A stretch of DNA of 64,000 bases from CAVRXT01 sp963725655 (GTDB lineage Bacteria; Acidobacteriota; Terriglobia; Acidiferrales; UBA7541): assembly GCA_963725655.1 (NCBI GenBank), contig CAVRYY010000003.1, positions 186,001-250,000 of the forward strand. Reading direction: 5' to 3'. Positions 9,145 to 16,922 of the stretch are shown here, in pieces (position 1 is the stretch's first letter; each line of letters opens with the position of its first letter). The notes beneath the pieces were generated by a model, which was given only the letters and a program-made list of their open reading frames with translations, had not been told where the DNA came from and did no database searches. Position numbers and translations under genes: made by a program.

Positions 9145-9815
9145 GATGATTCGTCTTTGAGGACGTATCCCACACCGCGCAGTGTGTGAATCAAGGCGAC
9201 GGGGAAATCTCGATCGATTTTGCTGCGTAGTGAATTAATGTGGACATCCACCACGTTACTGACGGCGTTAAAATGAATATCCCACACGTGCTCGACGATC
9301 ATAGTTCGCGTCACAGGCCGGCCTGCGTTCCGGAGCAAGAACTCGAGTAGAGCAAACTCCTTGGGTTTGAGGTCAATCCTGGTTCCACCCCGGGCCACTT
9401 CGCGGGTAACCGTATTCATTTCGAGGTCAGCCATGCGAAGGACGGGTGTCTCCTGATGGCCACGTCGAAGCAGGGCGCGGATGCGCGCGGAAAGCTCGGC
9501 GAACGCGAAGGGCTTGACGAGATAGTCGCTCGCGCCCGTGTCGAGACCCTTTACCTTGTCGTCCAGCGAGCCTTTGGCGGTGAGTATGAGGACCGGAAGA
9601 CTTAGTTTGTGGGCGCGGATTCCGGCCAGGACCTCAAGACCAGACAGTTTTGGGAGCATCAAATCGAGTATCACTACGTCGTATTCAATGCTGGTCGCTT
9701 GATAGGCGCCATCCTCGCCATCGCGTGCTATGTCTACGGCGTAACCCTCCTGCTGCATCCCTTTTTGGATAAAGTCGGCCACTTTCCGTTCGTCTTCGAT
9801 AATGAGGACGCGCAT
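9138..9815 (-). CDS. OmpR-family response regulator
   Basis: A 225-residue two-domain regulator: receiver (1-115) with the acidic pair E7/D8, phosphoacceptor Asp51 (VVILDLMLP) and the conserved Lys in YLVKPF, then a winged-helix DNA-binding domain (about 125-220) ending in the HTLRGVGYVL hairpin. It is the partner of the kinase encoded immediately downstream, with which it overlaps by 7 bases. The ATG at 9815 fits the family start MRVLIIEDE. Targets are unknown; the HtrA gene further downstream and the stress gene upstream are candidates only by position. Confidence 0.94.
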   Translation of the reverse strand: MRVLIIEDERKVADFIQKGMQQEGYAVDIARDGEDGAYQATSIEYDVVILDLMLPKLSGLEVLAGIRAHKLSLPVLILTAKGSLDDKVKGLDTGASDYLVKPFAFAELSARIRALLRRGHQETPVLRMADLEMNTVTREVARGGTRIDLKPKEFALLEFLLRNAGRPVTRTMIVEHVWDIHFNAVSNVVDVHINSLRSKIDRDFPVALIHTLRGVGYVLKDESSC

Positions 9816-9951
9816 TTGTCCCGAGACTAATCGAAATATTCAAAAGAGAAGATCGACTCTCTTCTCCCCTCCAATATGCCGCATTCCCGGAATATTAAGA
9901 GGGTTCGTCAAATCGGCCTTTCGCCGTTGTGAGCACGGCGCTGCCTTCGGA

Positions 9952-10431
9952 CTATTCCACGACCCAAATCGTAAATCCCTTGCCTTGGCGGACGAACTCC
10001 TCTGCAGGATCTCCATGAATAAGCTTACCTAGCCAGGAAAGGGATGCTCTGCCGATCACGAGCGTGTCGCATTTGCGCATTCGCGCAAGTTTCAAGATTT
10101 CCTGGGCCGCTCGTGTGCCATCCACCAGATAGCAATAATGGGCTTCGATCGCTCCGCGTGTCAGGCCACCTCGGCGCAGCACTGCATTGGCGCGCTTCAA
10201 GGCGCGCTGTTCCATCATCTCACCTGCGGAAATCCATCGGGATCTGTATGCTCGGAGGCGCGCTTTTTCTTTGCCCCTGAACTCAACTAGCTGGGGCGGA
10301 GGTGACAGGAGACCATGTGCCAGGCACACTTCGAAATCCGGCCGCGCCGCGCCCATCCGAGCGACATACTCCAATGCCTTTTTGGTCGACGGCGATTCGT
10401 CCACAACGATCAGAAGTCTTGTGCTCTTCAT
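9952..10431 (-). CDS. Universal stress protein (UspA fold)
   Basis: A 159-residue single UspA domain. The N-terminal strand RLLIVVDESPSTKKALEYV and the C-terminal VIGRASLSWLGKLIHGDPAE region are typical, the latter corresponding to the nucleotide-binding G-x2-G-x9-G loop in loose form. Proteins of this family are cytoplasmic and respond to starvation, oxidants or membrane stress. It lies just upstream of the two-component pair on the same strand, separated by about 136 bases. Specific function cannot be inferred. Confidence 0.85.
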   Translation of the reverse strand: MKSTRLLIVVDESPSTKKALEYVARMGAARPDFEVCLAHGLLSPPPQLVEFRGKEKARLRAYRSRWISAGEMMEQRALKRANAVLRRGGLTRGAIEAHYCYLVDGTRAAQEILKLARMRKCDTLVIGRASLSWLGKLIHGDPAEEFVRQGKGFTIWVVE

Positions 10432-10555
10432 TCAGGATCCCTTGGCGCAAAAGACGCATAGCCGTTTTAGTACTTCAGCCCGGCTTCAACCACACCGATG
10501 CGATCTATTCAGCGATATTGCTTGCGCCTGGACGACGGGCTCGTTGGCTCTTGCA

Positions 10556-10837
10556 TTAACCGGCGGGATGGCCCGGCTTAGCCTCGGCGCTTACAGTAAC
10601 CGTTTCGCCAGACTCCGAGATGGGGAGCTTCACGGGCTCAAGTAACTCAGATTCGGCAAGGAACCAATCCTCGCGGTCGTGTCCGTGCACGCCCCCGCGA
10701 CTCTTGAAATTCTCAAAGGCGCGCCGGGAAATTCGATTCAACGTGTCTTGTGTATGCTCTAAAGGCTCATCGACCGATAACAGTGCCAATCCGGTGCTAG
10801 TTTTTCTTGCTAGTGTAGCCAAAGAACGATGCGTCAT
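10556..10837 (-). pseudogene. DUF2934 protein with a truncated Hsp20-like tail
   Basis: A 93-residue frame from an ATG preceded by GGGAGG. Residues about 35-70 (RRAFENFKSRGGVHGHDRED and WFLAESELL) form a DUF2934 domain. What follows, EPVKLPISESGETVTVSAE, resembles the first strands of an alpha-crystallin/Hsp20 domain, which in some acidobacterial proteins is fused to DUF2934. Here the frame diverges after VSAE and stops, so the chaperone domain is missing. The 5' region ends close to an IS5 insertion on the other side. It might still act as a small DUF2934 protein, but the fused form appears broken. Confidence 0.55.
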
Positions 10838-10949
10838 GCGCTCCTCCCAGTCCTCTTTTGAATAAGATTCGTTCTCGCATTTCAAGGGGCTGTCTATCTC
10901 GGAGGGCTCGCTTCTCGCGAAGGCTGATGCGTATCAGGGTCCAGACTAG

Positions 10950-11797
10950 AAGTTATCTCATAAACACTTTCAAGCGACTGATGAGTTGAAACTTATGTGG
11001 AAGAGCGTAAATCCAGAGCATGGACCTTACCGACGCCCAATGGGCGGTGCTCGATCCACTGTTCCGTCCGCGGCGGCGGTCCGATGGACGTGGCCGACCT
11101 TGGCGCGACACGCGCGCCGTGGTCAACGGAGTGCTGTGGATCTTGCGCACCGGCGCTCCCTGGCACGATCTGCCGAATCGCTATCCGCCCTATCAAACCT
11201 GTCATCGCCGCTTTCAGCACTGGCAGCGTTCCGGAGTGCTATTGCAATTGCTCCAGAAGCTGGCCGAGGACTTACGCGACCGCGGCAAGCTCGATCTGAG
11301 CGAAGCGTTCGTCGACGCCAGCTTCAGCTCGGCGAAAAAAGGGGCTCTGCCATCGGCCCTACTCGACGCGGTAAGGGCAGCAAAATCATGGCGATCAGCG
11401 ACGGCCATGGTCTTCCTCTCGCCGTGCTCGTGGCCAGCGCTTCGCCGCATGAAACCAAACTCGTCGAAGCCACCCTCGAAGAGCGATTCTTCGCCGATCT
11501 CCCCCAACGGTTAATCGGCGATCGCGCCTACGACAGCGACCGCCTCGATCAACGATTGATGCAGCACTACGGCATCGAGATGATTGCACCTCACACTTCC
11601 GCTCGCACTAGAACTCTGACTCAGGATGGCCGTGTGCTTCGGCGTTATCGCCGACGATGGAAAGTCGAACGCTTGTTTGCCTGGTTGCATAATTATCGCC
11701 GCATCGTGGTTCGCTGGGAACGCCACCCAGAAAATTTTCTCGCCATGGTTCACTTGGCTTCCGCCATCATCCTTCTGAGGCATTTATGAGATGGCTT
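10950..11797 (+). mobile_element. IS5-family (IS427-like) insertion sequence, 848 bp
   Basis: The element is bounded by imperfect inverted repeats, AAGTTATCTCATAAA at 10950 on the left and AAGCCATCTCATAAA as the reverse complement at the right end (to 11797). Each end is flanked by CTAG (10946-10949 and 11798-11801), the kind of palindromic target duplication used by IS427-group elements. It carries a transposase in two overlapping frames. The right CTAG also contains the TAG stop of the neighbouring receiver gene, so the insertion left that gene intact. The element appears complete and could be active. Confidence 0.88.
11020..11789 (+). CDS. IS5-family transposase made by -1 frameshifting
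   Basis: A DDE transposase split over two frames. The first frame (from ATG 11020) encodes the DUF4096-like N-terminal domain MDLTDAQWAVLDPLF up to FVDASFSSAKK, holding the first catalytic Asp. The second frame, -1 relative to it, continues with GPTRRGKGSKIMA, GDRAYDSD (second Asp) and RRRWKVERLFAWL (Glu). The frames meet at a run of six A and four G (11335-11344), where a slip of -1 after AAA-AAA gives a continuous protein. This arrangement is normal for the IS427 group, so I read it as programmed shift, not decay. Confidence 0.85.
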
Positions 11798-12187
11798 CTA
11801 GTTGATCGAATGGACACCGGATAAACATTGGACCATTTCTTCGAGTACCCTCGCAAATTCTGAAGGTCGGAGAGCGGGTAGCCCCAGGCATTCCTTTCCA
11901 TCATCAATGGCGGGCAGCCAAAAGCAGCTGTTTTCGACGGGCAAGCAAACGAACGCAGTAATCGGAAGGCCTGCCAAGGCCACCAGCAAACCAAAACCAC
12001 TGCCATCGGACAAATGCGCTTCACTGAGTACGAGATCAACCGGGTCCGAGTTCAACAGGTCGGAGGCCGCTCGCGCATTTTTGGCAAAACGGCATCGGAA
12101 TCCCCACCGGCGTAGGCGGTCCGTCAAGGCCCGCGACCTATGAATAGTCTGTCCGACCAAGAGAACTTGTCTACCGGAAAGTGTCAT
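11798..12187 (-). CDS. Degenerate receiver (pseudo-receiver) protein
   Basis: A stand-alone 129-residue receiver-like protein. The fold pattern is recognisable: VLLVGQTIHRSRALTDRLRR for strand 1 and helix 1, then DLVLSEAHLSDGSGFGLL for the phosphorylation loop. However, the phosphoacceptor Asp is replaced by Glu56, the acidic pair after strand 1 is lost (GQT), and the conserved Lys is not visible. Such a protein would not be phosphorylated normally and may act as a constitutive or non-phosphorylated signalling partner. Its TAG stop lies in the CTAG target copy of the adjacent IS5 element. Partner unknown. Confidence 0.65.
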   Translation of the reverse strand: MTLSGRQVLLVGQTIHRSRALTDRLRRWGFRCRFAKNARAASDLLNSDPVDLVLSEAHLSDGSGFGLLVALAGLPITAFVCLPVENSCFWLPAIDDGKECLGLPALRPSEFARVLEEMVQCLSGVHSIN

Positions 12188-12304
12188 TTGTCACCGCCCT
12201 CCGGCGGTCGTTGCTTCAAACCGGATAGTGCTGGTGTCGTGTCAAGTTGAAACCCAGTTTGCCACACCGCGAGATCGCAGCAATTTGGCTGGGTCGCTTG
12301 GATT

Positions 12305-12997
12305 TTACGACTTAGCTTTGGATTTCTGCATATAGCCGCCAATCTCGTGCAGGAGGGGTTCCGCTGACGAAGGAACAACAACTTTGCCATGAAGAATTTC
12401 ATGACGGTCTACATCGTTGCCGTACATGGCTTGGTCTCCACTCTTGTCGGCTTGCACAACAGCACCGTCCAAGCTCACTCCCGCGAAAACTCCTTTGGAA
12501 CGCGAGTAAGAAAGAATCTCCGCAGTTAGTTTCAAGTCGGTTCCAGCGGCGCCGCTCCGGCCCACCGGTCCGGCTGCCACAGAGGCGTCCGCCCCGAGCT
12601 TGAATTTGTCGCTCAGTAGACTCTGCAAAGCGTGATCGTTCATAAAGAGCATCACCAGGTCGGTGGACGACCCCCCGATCTGATAACCCACGCTGCCGCC
12701 GTCTACAGCCACAAACATAGGAGCGCTCCAGCCGTGCTCAGTGCGACAGGTTGCGAGCCCCCTGCCGTAGCTGCCTCCGAATATAAAGGCAAACTTCACT
12801 TCCCCTGGAACGATGGCGATACATTTCGCCGATTCCAGCAAATCTCGAGGAATGCCCTTATCCGGAGTGTTCATAATCTCCCGGAAGACCTCGGCAGCTT
12901 TATGACTGCGATTGATATCGTCCTCGCGGTCCGAGGCGACAGTGGTCAGAGCTACGAGTAGAACGAGTGTTGTGACAGTGGCAAGGCGCTTCAACAT
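12305..12997 (-). CDS. SYLF (Ysc84/DUF500) lipid-binding domain secreted protein
   Basis: A 230-residue protein with a signal peptide (about 1-22), followed by a SYLF domain. Recognisable segments are AAEVFREIMNTPDKGIPRDL, ESAKCIAIVPGEVKF, GGSYGRGLATCR, VGYQIGGSSTDLVMLFM, and an acidic run near the end. Eukaryotic members bind phosphoinositides; the role of bacterial periplasmic members is unclear. It is common in acidobacterial genomes. It stands upstream of a pseudo-receiver gene on the same strand, about 117 bases apart. The metallothionein gene lies on the same strand upstream. Confidence 0.88.
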   Translation of the reverse strand: MLKRLATVTTLVLLVALTTVASDREDDINRSHKAAEVFREIMNTPDKGIPRDLLESAKCIAIVPGEVKFAFIFGGSYGRGLATCRTEHGWSAPMFVAVDGGSVGYQIGGSSTDLVMLFMNDHALQSLLSDKFKLGADASVAAGPVGRSGAAGTDLKLTAEILSYSRSKGVFAGVSLDGAVVQADKSGDQAMYGNDVDRHEILHGKVVVPSSAEPLLHEIGGYMQKSKAKS

Positions 12998-13054
12998 TAT
13001 TTATATCCCTCCAGGTTTGAACTCATCAATGCAAATATGATGACAACTCCGTGA

Positions 13055-13228
13055 TTACAGAAGTCGTTCTGATTGGGACGTTTTGCCCTTGCAGCCGGCG
13101 TGTTGGCACGAACAATCGATATCCGGTGTTTTTTCCATAGCCGCGCACTCGGTGCTGCAGTACTTGCCCGAGGTTGTCGGGCACGAACAAACGGGATGCG
13201 CACATTTCTCAGCTTTCGCAGTCGCCAT
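13055..13228 (-). CDS. Small bacterial metallothionein-like protein
   Basis: A 57-residue Cys-rich protein, easily missed because of its size. It has eight Cys (positions 9, 14, 16, 24, 28, 39, 41, 46) and two His (11, 43). The pattern CAHPVCSC, then KYCSTECA, then CSCQHAGCKGK, matches the SmtA/BmtA type of bacterial metallothionein that binds Zn, Cd or Cu through a zinc-finger-like core. The start has a clear AGGAG site about 8 bases upstream, and the stop is TAA. Codon use is not aberrant by eye. It would sequester metal ions in the cytoplasm. No ArsR/SmtB-type repressor gene is next to it. Confidence 0.85.
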   Translation of the reverse strand: MATAKAEKCAHPVCSCPTTSGKYCSTECAAMEKTPDIDCSCQHAGCKGKTSQSERLL

Positions 13229-13704
13229 CTTTTTCTCCTAGCTTCTAATTCTAGCTTCCGCTCATCAGCGAATGATCAGGGTGTCATCTTAATGACTAGG
13301 ATTCGCCGTTTCTGTCCAATAAGAGACATTTTCGCTTTTGGGGGTTCAGCTGAGTTTTAGGCTCGGCTGCCCGGATTGTAAAACCTTAGTTTTCGTAGCC
13401 AGTCTTGCAGCTTCTTTGCGAATGATGAGATGCGATCAGCATCGGGCCTGAAGCTTCCTCGAATCGCAAACACAAAAAGACAGCGGCCAGTCTGTTCGTG
13501 CGCAATGTCCGATAAGGAACAGTGTTTTTTGCGGGCGCACAGTTATGGTTGTGGTTGCCACTCGCACCGCTCAAGACAAGCCGTCGCGGATTTGTTAGAG
13601 CAGATGAGGACCGAAAGCCTTACGTCAAGATCAGATAGAGGAGTGGTCGTGCCCGCTCTGCCCATCTCGTCCGACTCGCGGAACCATTTCGTTAAAGGCG
13701 GCCT
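13229..13704. other. Intergenic region of about 480 bp
   Basis: The region separates the divergent metallothionein and YceI genes and probably contains their promoters. Open frames here show no recognisable domain and no good ribosome sites. I see no repeat or strong hairpin. Confidence 0.5.
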
Positions 13705-14307
13705 ATGAAACAAATGGTAACGATGGGCCTACTTCTGATTTCTTCGGGCCTCCTCACGTCCGCAAAAGGACCGGCGAAGCCCACAAACGAATACACCATT
13801 GATATCCTCAGGAGCAAAATTGAATTTTTTGTGGCCTCCTCGGCGGGAGACGTCAATGGCATGTTCAAGTCCTGGAAAGGAAGCTTTGGCGTCGCCACTC
13901 CGGGCGTCCCCGAAAGCGCGACGTTGAAGCTGGAGATCTCAGCTCCAAGCATGACAACGGGGAGCAACATCAAAGACAGGATGGTCAAAGGAAAAGATTT
14001 CTTCTATGTGGAGAGATACCCGATGATTAATTTCGTATCAACCAAGGTAATCCCATCGCGTGATCCCAACAAGTTCCGAGCGCAGGGTAATTTCACGCTC
14101 CGAGGTGTCACCAAGCCGGTCACCCTTCGGGTGAATCTTGATCGCAATGGAAACGGGGGTGGCCGAATTTACGCGAATCTGTCTTTTGACCGGCGGAATT
14201 TCGGGATGACAAGGAATGTGCCATTCATTCGTGTAAGTGATTCCGTACGAGTTCGATTGGTTCTTTTTATCGTAGCGAAACCAGCAGCAGCCGGGCCCAG
14301 CCCGTAG
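13705..14307 (+). CDS. YceI-like domain periplasmic protein
   Basis: A 200-residue protein with an N-terminal signal peptide (about 1-20). The YceI domain covers most of the rest: YTIDILRSKIEFFVASSAG, a GSFGV turn, IKDRMVKGKDFFYVERYP, GNFTLRGVTKPVTLRVNL and a final FGM motif. The family forms a lipocalin-like barrel that binds polyprenoid or amide lipids and is often induced by base or osmotic stress. The ATG at 13705 fits a short signal peptide. It is apparently monocistronic and followed by a long repeat-bearing non-coding stretch. Confidence 0.88.
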   Translation: MKQMVTMGLLLISSGLLTSAKGPAKPTNEYTIDILRSKIEFFVASSAGDVNGMFKSWKGSFGVATPGVPESATLKLEISAPSMTTGSNIKDRMVKGKDFFYVERYPMINFVSTKVIPSRDPNKFRAQGNFTLRGVTKPVTLRVNLDRNGNGGGRIYANLSFDRRNFGMTRNVPFIRVSDSVRVRLVLFIVAKPAAAGPSP

Positions 14308-14610
14308 TTTGGATCTCCTGCTTACGCTTGGACGTGAGAATTTCCGAGACGTGGGAGTTCTCCTGATACTTGTTACCCCCTTCGCTGATTGATCGGCAGG
14401 CGCTTCGCAGCTTCGGTTCTCGTTGCCTCCCGGCTTCGGGCGGGGCCTTCTCAACCGGGACGCCATTTCCAGGCTCCCACCACCTTCTTCCTTAAAGGAT
14501 GCCCGACGCCGTAGAAACTCTTTCTTCCCAAGCGGATATTAGACAACACATTGGCTCAATCTGGCGAATCGGTGGTCGATCACGCCGTACTCATCGAAGG
14601 CTACTCTACT

Positions 14611-14781
14611 AACAGGGAATTTTGATTCCCTGTTCCTTCCCTGATAATTCCCTGTTCCGATTGGACCTGAAAACCCATTTTCCCGCGCTAAATCACTCTG
14701 CCGCGTGGAGTTATCTCCGAGTTGCCCCAGCCAAGAGGTCGAATTCCCTGTATTTTTCCCTGTTAACGGGAATTTGCCCGC
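14611..14781. repeat. TTCCCTG hairpin module, locus A
   Basis: A perfect 10-bp inverted repeat with a 4-base loop (AACAGGGAAT / ATTCCCTGTT, 14611-14634) is followed by more TTCCCTG words to 14659. A second group follows at 14742-14775, where TTCCCTG is followed by TTAACGGGAA. A near-identical module occurs at 58619-58790. It directly precedes the tandem repeat units of locus A, suggesting that the two parts belong to one composite element. No protein is encoded convincingly. Confidence 0.75.
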
Positions 14782-14820
14782 CCGGAGAAGGGTTCGCGCG
14801 AGCCTGCGTCCACCGCCAGC

Positions 14821-15385
14821 CAGTCTTGGACATTCTCTCTCCGGCCAGCCAATTACCAAGAAACATCGATTTTGCGGGCCGAAACGCGGCAAATGCATCG
14901 GAGGCAGGACCCCAGAGTCTCTCTGGTCCTCGAGACCTTGGTCCCAAGCGGCCCATCTTTCTCCGCAGGCAGCTTGGGTAGTTCTCTTTCAGTGGAACCC
15001 GGAAACCGCAGAACTTCCTTCGCCGGAGGAGAACGGAACACCGAGTTCCTGCTGACTGGGCTCTGCCAGCCAGTCTCAGGTATTTCTCTGTCGCCCGGGC
15101 TCTGGCTTGTCGTTGCGATTACCGACAGCCATCGCGAAAAAGCACCGAGTTTGCAGAGCCGAAAGGCAGCAAAATGTCGTGGGCATAGGTCCTAGCGGCT
15201 CTCTACGTGGCGAGGGCTGGGGGCTAGCGTGCGGTTTTTCTCCGCAGGAAACCTAGGCAGTTCCATTTCACTGGAGCACGGAACCAAGAAACTTCCTTGG
15301 CCTTGAGCAGAAACGGAACGCCGAGTTGGGACTGACTACGATCTACCGATTAGTCTTGAATATTCTCTGACCGGCTCCGTGTGCG
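14821..15385. repeat. Tandem ~250-280 bp intergenic repeat units, locus A
   Basis: Two full units and a partial third start with CAGTCTTGGACATTCTCTC or a variant, at 14821, 15071 and 15351. Each unit then has a GTTTGCGGGCCGAAA-like block, a TTTTTCTCCGCAGG block, CTTTCACTGGAGCACGGAA, and an AAACGGAACNCCGAGTT block. The same blocks in the same order occur at 19433-19710 and 58829-59110. Reading frames through the units are not conserved between copies, so it is best described as non-coding repeat DNA. The remainder of the gap (14308-14610 and 15386-15591) shows nothing I can assign. Confidence 0.75.
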
Positions 15386-15591
15386 CCGAGCGCCCTAAGC
15401 TTCATGAACTCGTGCAAGGCAGGCACTGGGAAACTGCTCTTCGAATGAATGCGGCGCGAACGGCCCGATCTCTCATGACTCGCCGGTTCCCAAATTCAAT
15501 GTCGTCAAAAACCGGAAGAGCGCGCACGACACTGTGAATGCGCCCTTCCGGGTTTGACGTAAATGCGCCGTCTCGCCCGCGTGTCCCTCAG

Positions 15592-16689
15592 CTATGGGTG
15601 CACGGGAGGCACGGTAATCCTGACGATTTGGCCTAGGCCCGTTGGTGGGGGACCAAAGCCGACGTTCGAAACGTAGAGCGCACCGTCCGGTCCGAAAGTC
15701 ATTGCGGTGGGCAAGAATAGGCCGCTGGCGATGTCCTCCAGACCATCTCGAGTTACGCGCACCACCTTTCCTGTGGACGGAGTCGGAAATGGATTCCCTG
15801 TAGTGTTCTCGAGCACATACAGATCGCCATGGCAGTCGAACGCAACGCCGAGCACGGTGGTCAATCCGGTCACCACGGTCCTCACGTCCCCGCGCGGTGT
15901 GATCTCCAGAATTTTCGACGAACCCTCTACGATGGGGAACAGCCCCAGGTTTCCCACAAAAAATTTGCCGTCCCTGAATGCAACCGATGTGGGAACAATG
16001 TGCCCTTGTGTTGCTGATACGTCCGCCACCCGATGAATTTCGCCGTTCAGTGAAACAGCGTCTAACTCGCCATGGTTAGGTTCGACCGCGTACAGCTTTC
16101 CGGCGACCGCGACCATGCTGTACCACACTCCATCCGGTTCGAAGTCCGGAGGGTTCGGATTGGCTACCGGATGCAACTTTTGAAATAAGCTGAGGTCAGC
16201 CACCATTCTCCATGCACCGTTCGGATAAATCTGAAGAACGCCGTTGTTGGTGTGGACCAGTCCGTGCGAGCAGCCGGCTCCCGCTGTAAGCGCGAACATT
16301 TCCCGGCCGATAAAGGAAATGTCCGCTACGCCGCTGATTGAGTTCCCATTGGCGTCGCTGGTCTGAGTTGAGGGGAGATGATCTGCCACCGTGGTCCGGT
16401 TGCCTTGAGCATCGATTCTGGATATGCGGGAGGTAAATCCGCCGGTGTAGGGTCCGACCGGCGCCACCACCTGGGTGCATATACCCGCGGTGGAAGCGGT
16501 ACCGCCCATCCCACCTTCCGCCACATAAAGTTGCCCATCCGGCCCGAAGGTAAGGCCCCGGGGGTTGTTTAGACCGGTGGCAAAGACGGTTACATTTGAG
16601 GAAGGGCTTTGCGCCTGTGAGGTCAAAGTCCCTGAAGCAAACAACAGTGCCAAGGCGGTAAAGGTTGTTAGCAAGCGTATGGGTTTCAT
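15592..16689 (-). CDS. Secreted ScyD/ScyE-like beta-propeller protein
   Basis: A 365-residue secreted protein with a signal peptide ending near SQAQ (about 26), and then a six-bladed propeller. Repeating blades begin with phrases such as GLNNPRGLTFGPDGQLYVAE, GVAFDCHGDLYVLE and PTAMTFGPDGALYVSN. These match the ScyD/ScyE family, whose name comes from cyanobacterial scytonemin clusters but which is widespread with unknown function. The start at 16689 has a GGAGAG site; an upstream extension to 16842 lacks one. It is divergent from the wHTH-PD40 regulator gene, which may control it. Confidence 0.85.
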   Translation of the reverse strand: MKPIRLLTTFTALALLFASGTLTSQAQSPSSNVTVFATGLNNPRGLTFGPDGQLYVAEGGMGGTASTAGICTQVVAPVGPYTGGFTSRISRIDAQGNRTTVADHLPSTQTSDANGNSISGVADISFIGREMFALTAGAGCSHGLVHTNNGVLQIYPNGAWRMVADLSLFQKLHPVANPNPPDFEPDGVWYSMVAVAGKLYAVEPNHGELDAVSLNGEIHRVADVSATQGHIVPTSVAFRDGKFFVGNLGLFPIVEGSSKILEITPRGDVRTVVTGLTTVLGVAFDCHGDLYVLENTTGNPFPTPSTGKVVRVTRDGLEDIASGLFLPTAMTFGPDGALYVSNVGFGPPPTGLGQIVRITVPPVHP

Positions 16690-16922
16690 TGATTCTCTCC
16701 GGAATCGGGCTAAAGTGTTCCCCGAAGACCTCGGATATGGGATCGAGTCTCCGGAGACCTGCGCACTTTGTAGTCGAGGGCCGCAGCAGGGCAATGCACC
16801 ACCCATCAATTGCCATTCAATTCTGGATAAACACTTAACCATTTGATATTAAAATGGTTAACTTGACTGCGCTTTGGGGCTTTGCTAGCCTGTGGCCATC
16901 CTTTTCCCCCGAAGGTCAGTGA

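Noticed and set aside
14705..15195. Several open frames of about 110 codons on both strands within the repeat loci
   Set aside because: Their translations are not conserved between repeat copies and have no domain or good ribosome site; they arise from GC-rich repeat DNA.
14821..15385. Direct repeats that could suggest a CRISPR array
   Set aside because: Units are about 250 bp, imperfect and without regular short repeats and spacers; no cas genes are in the window.
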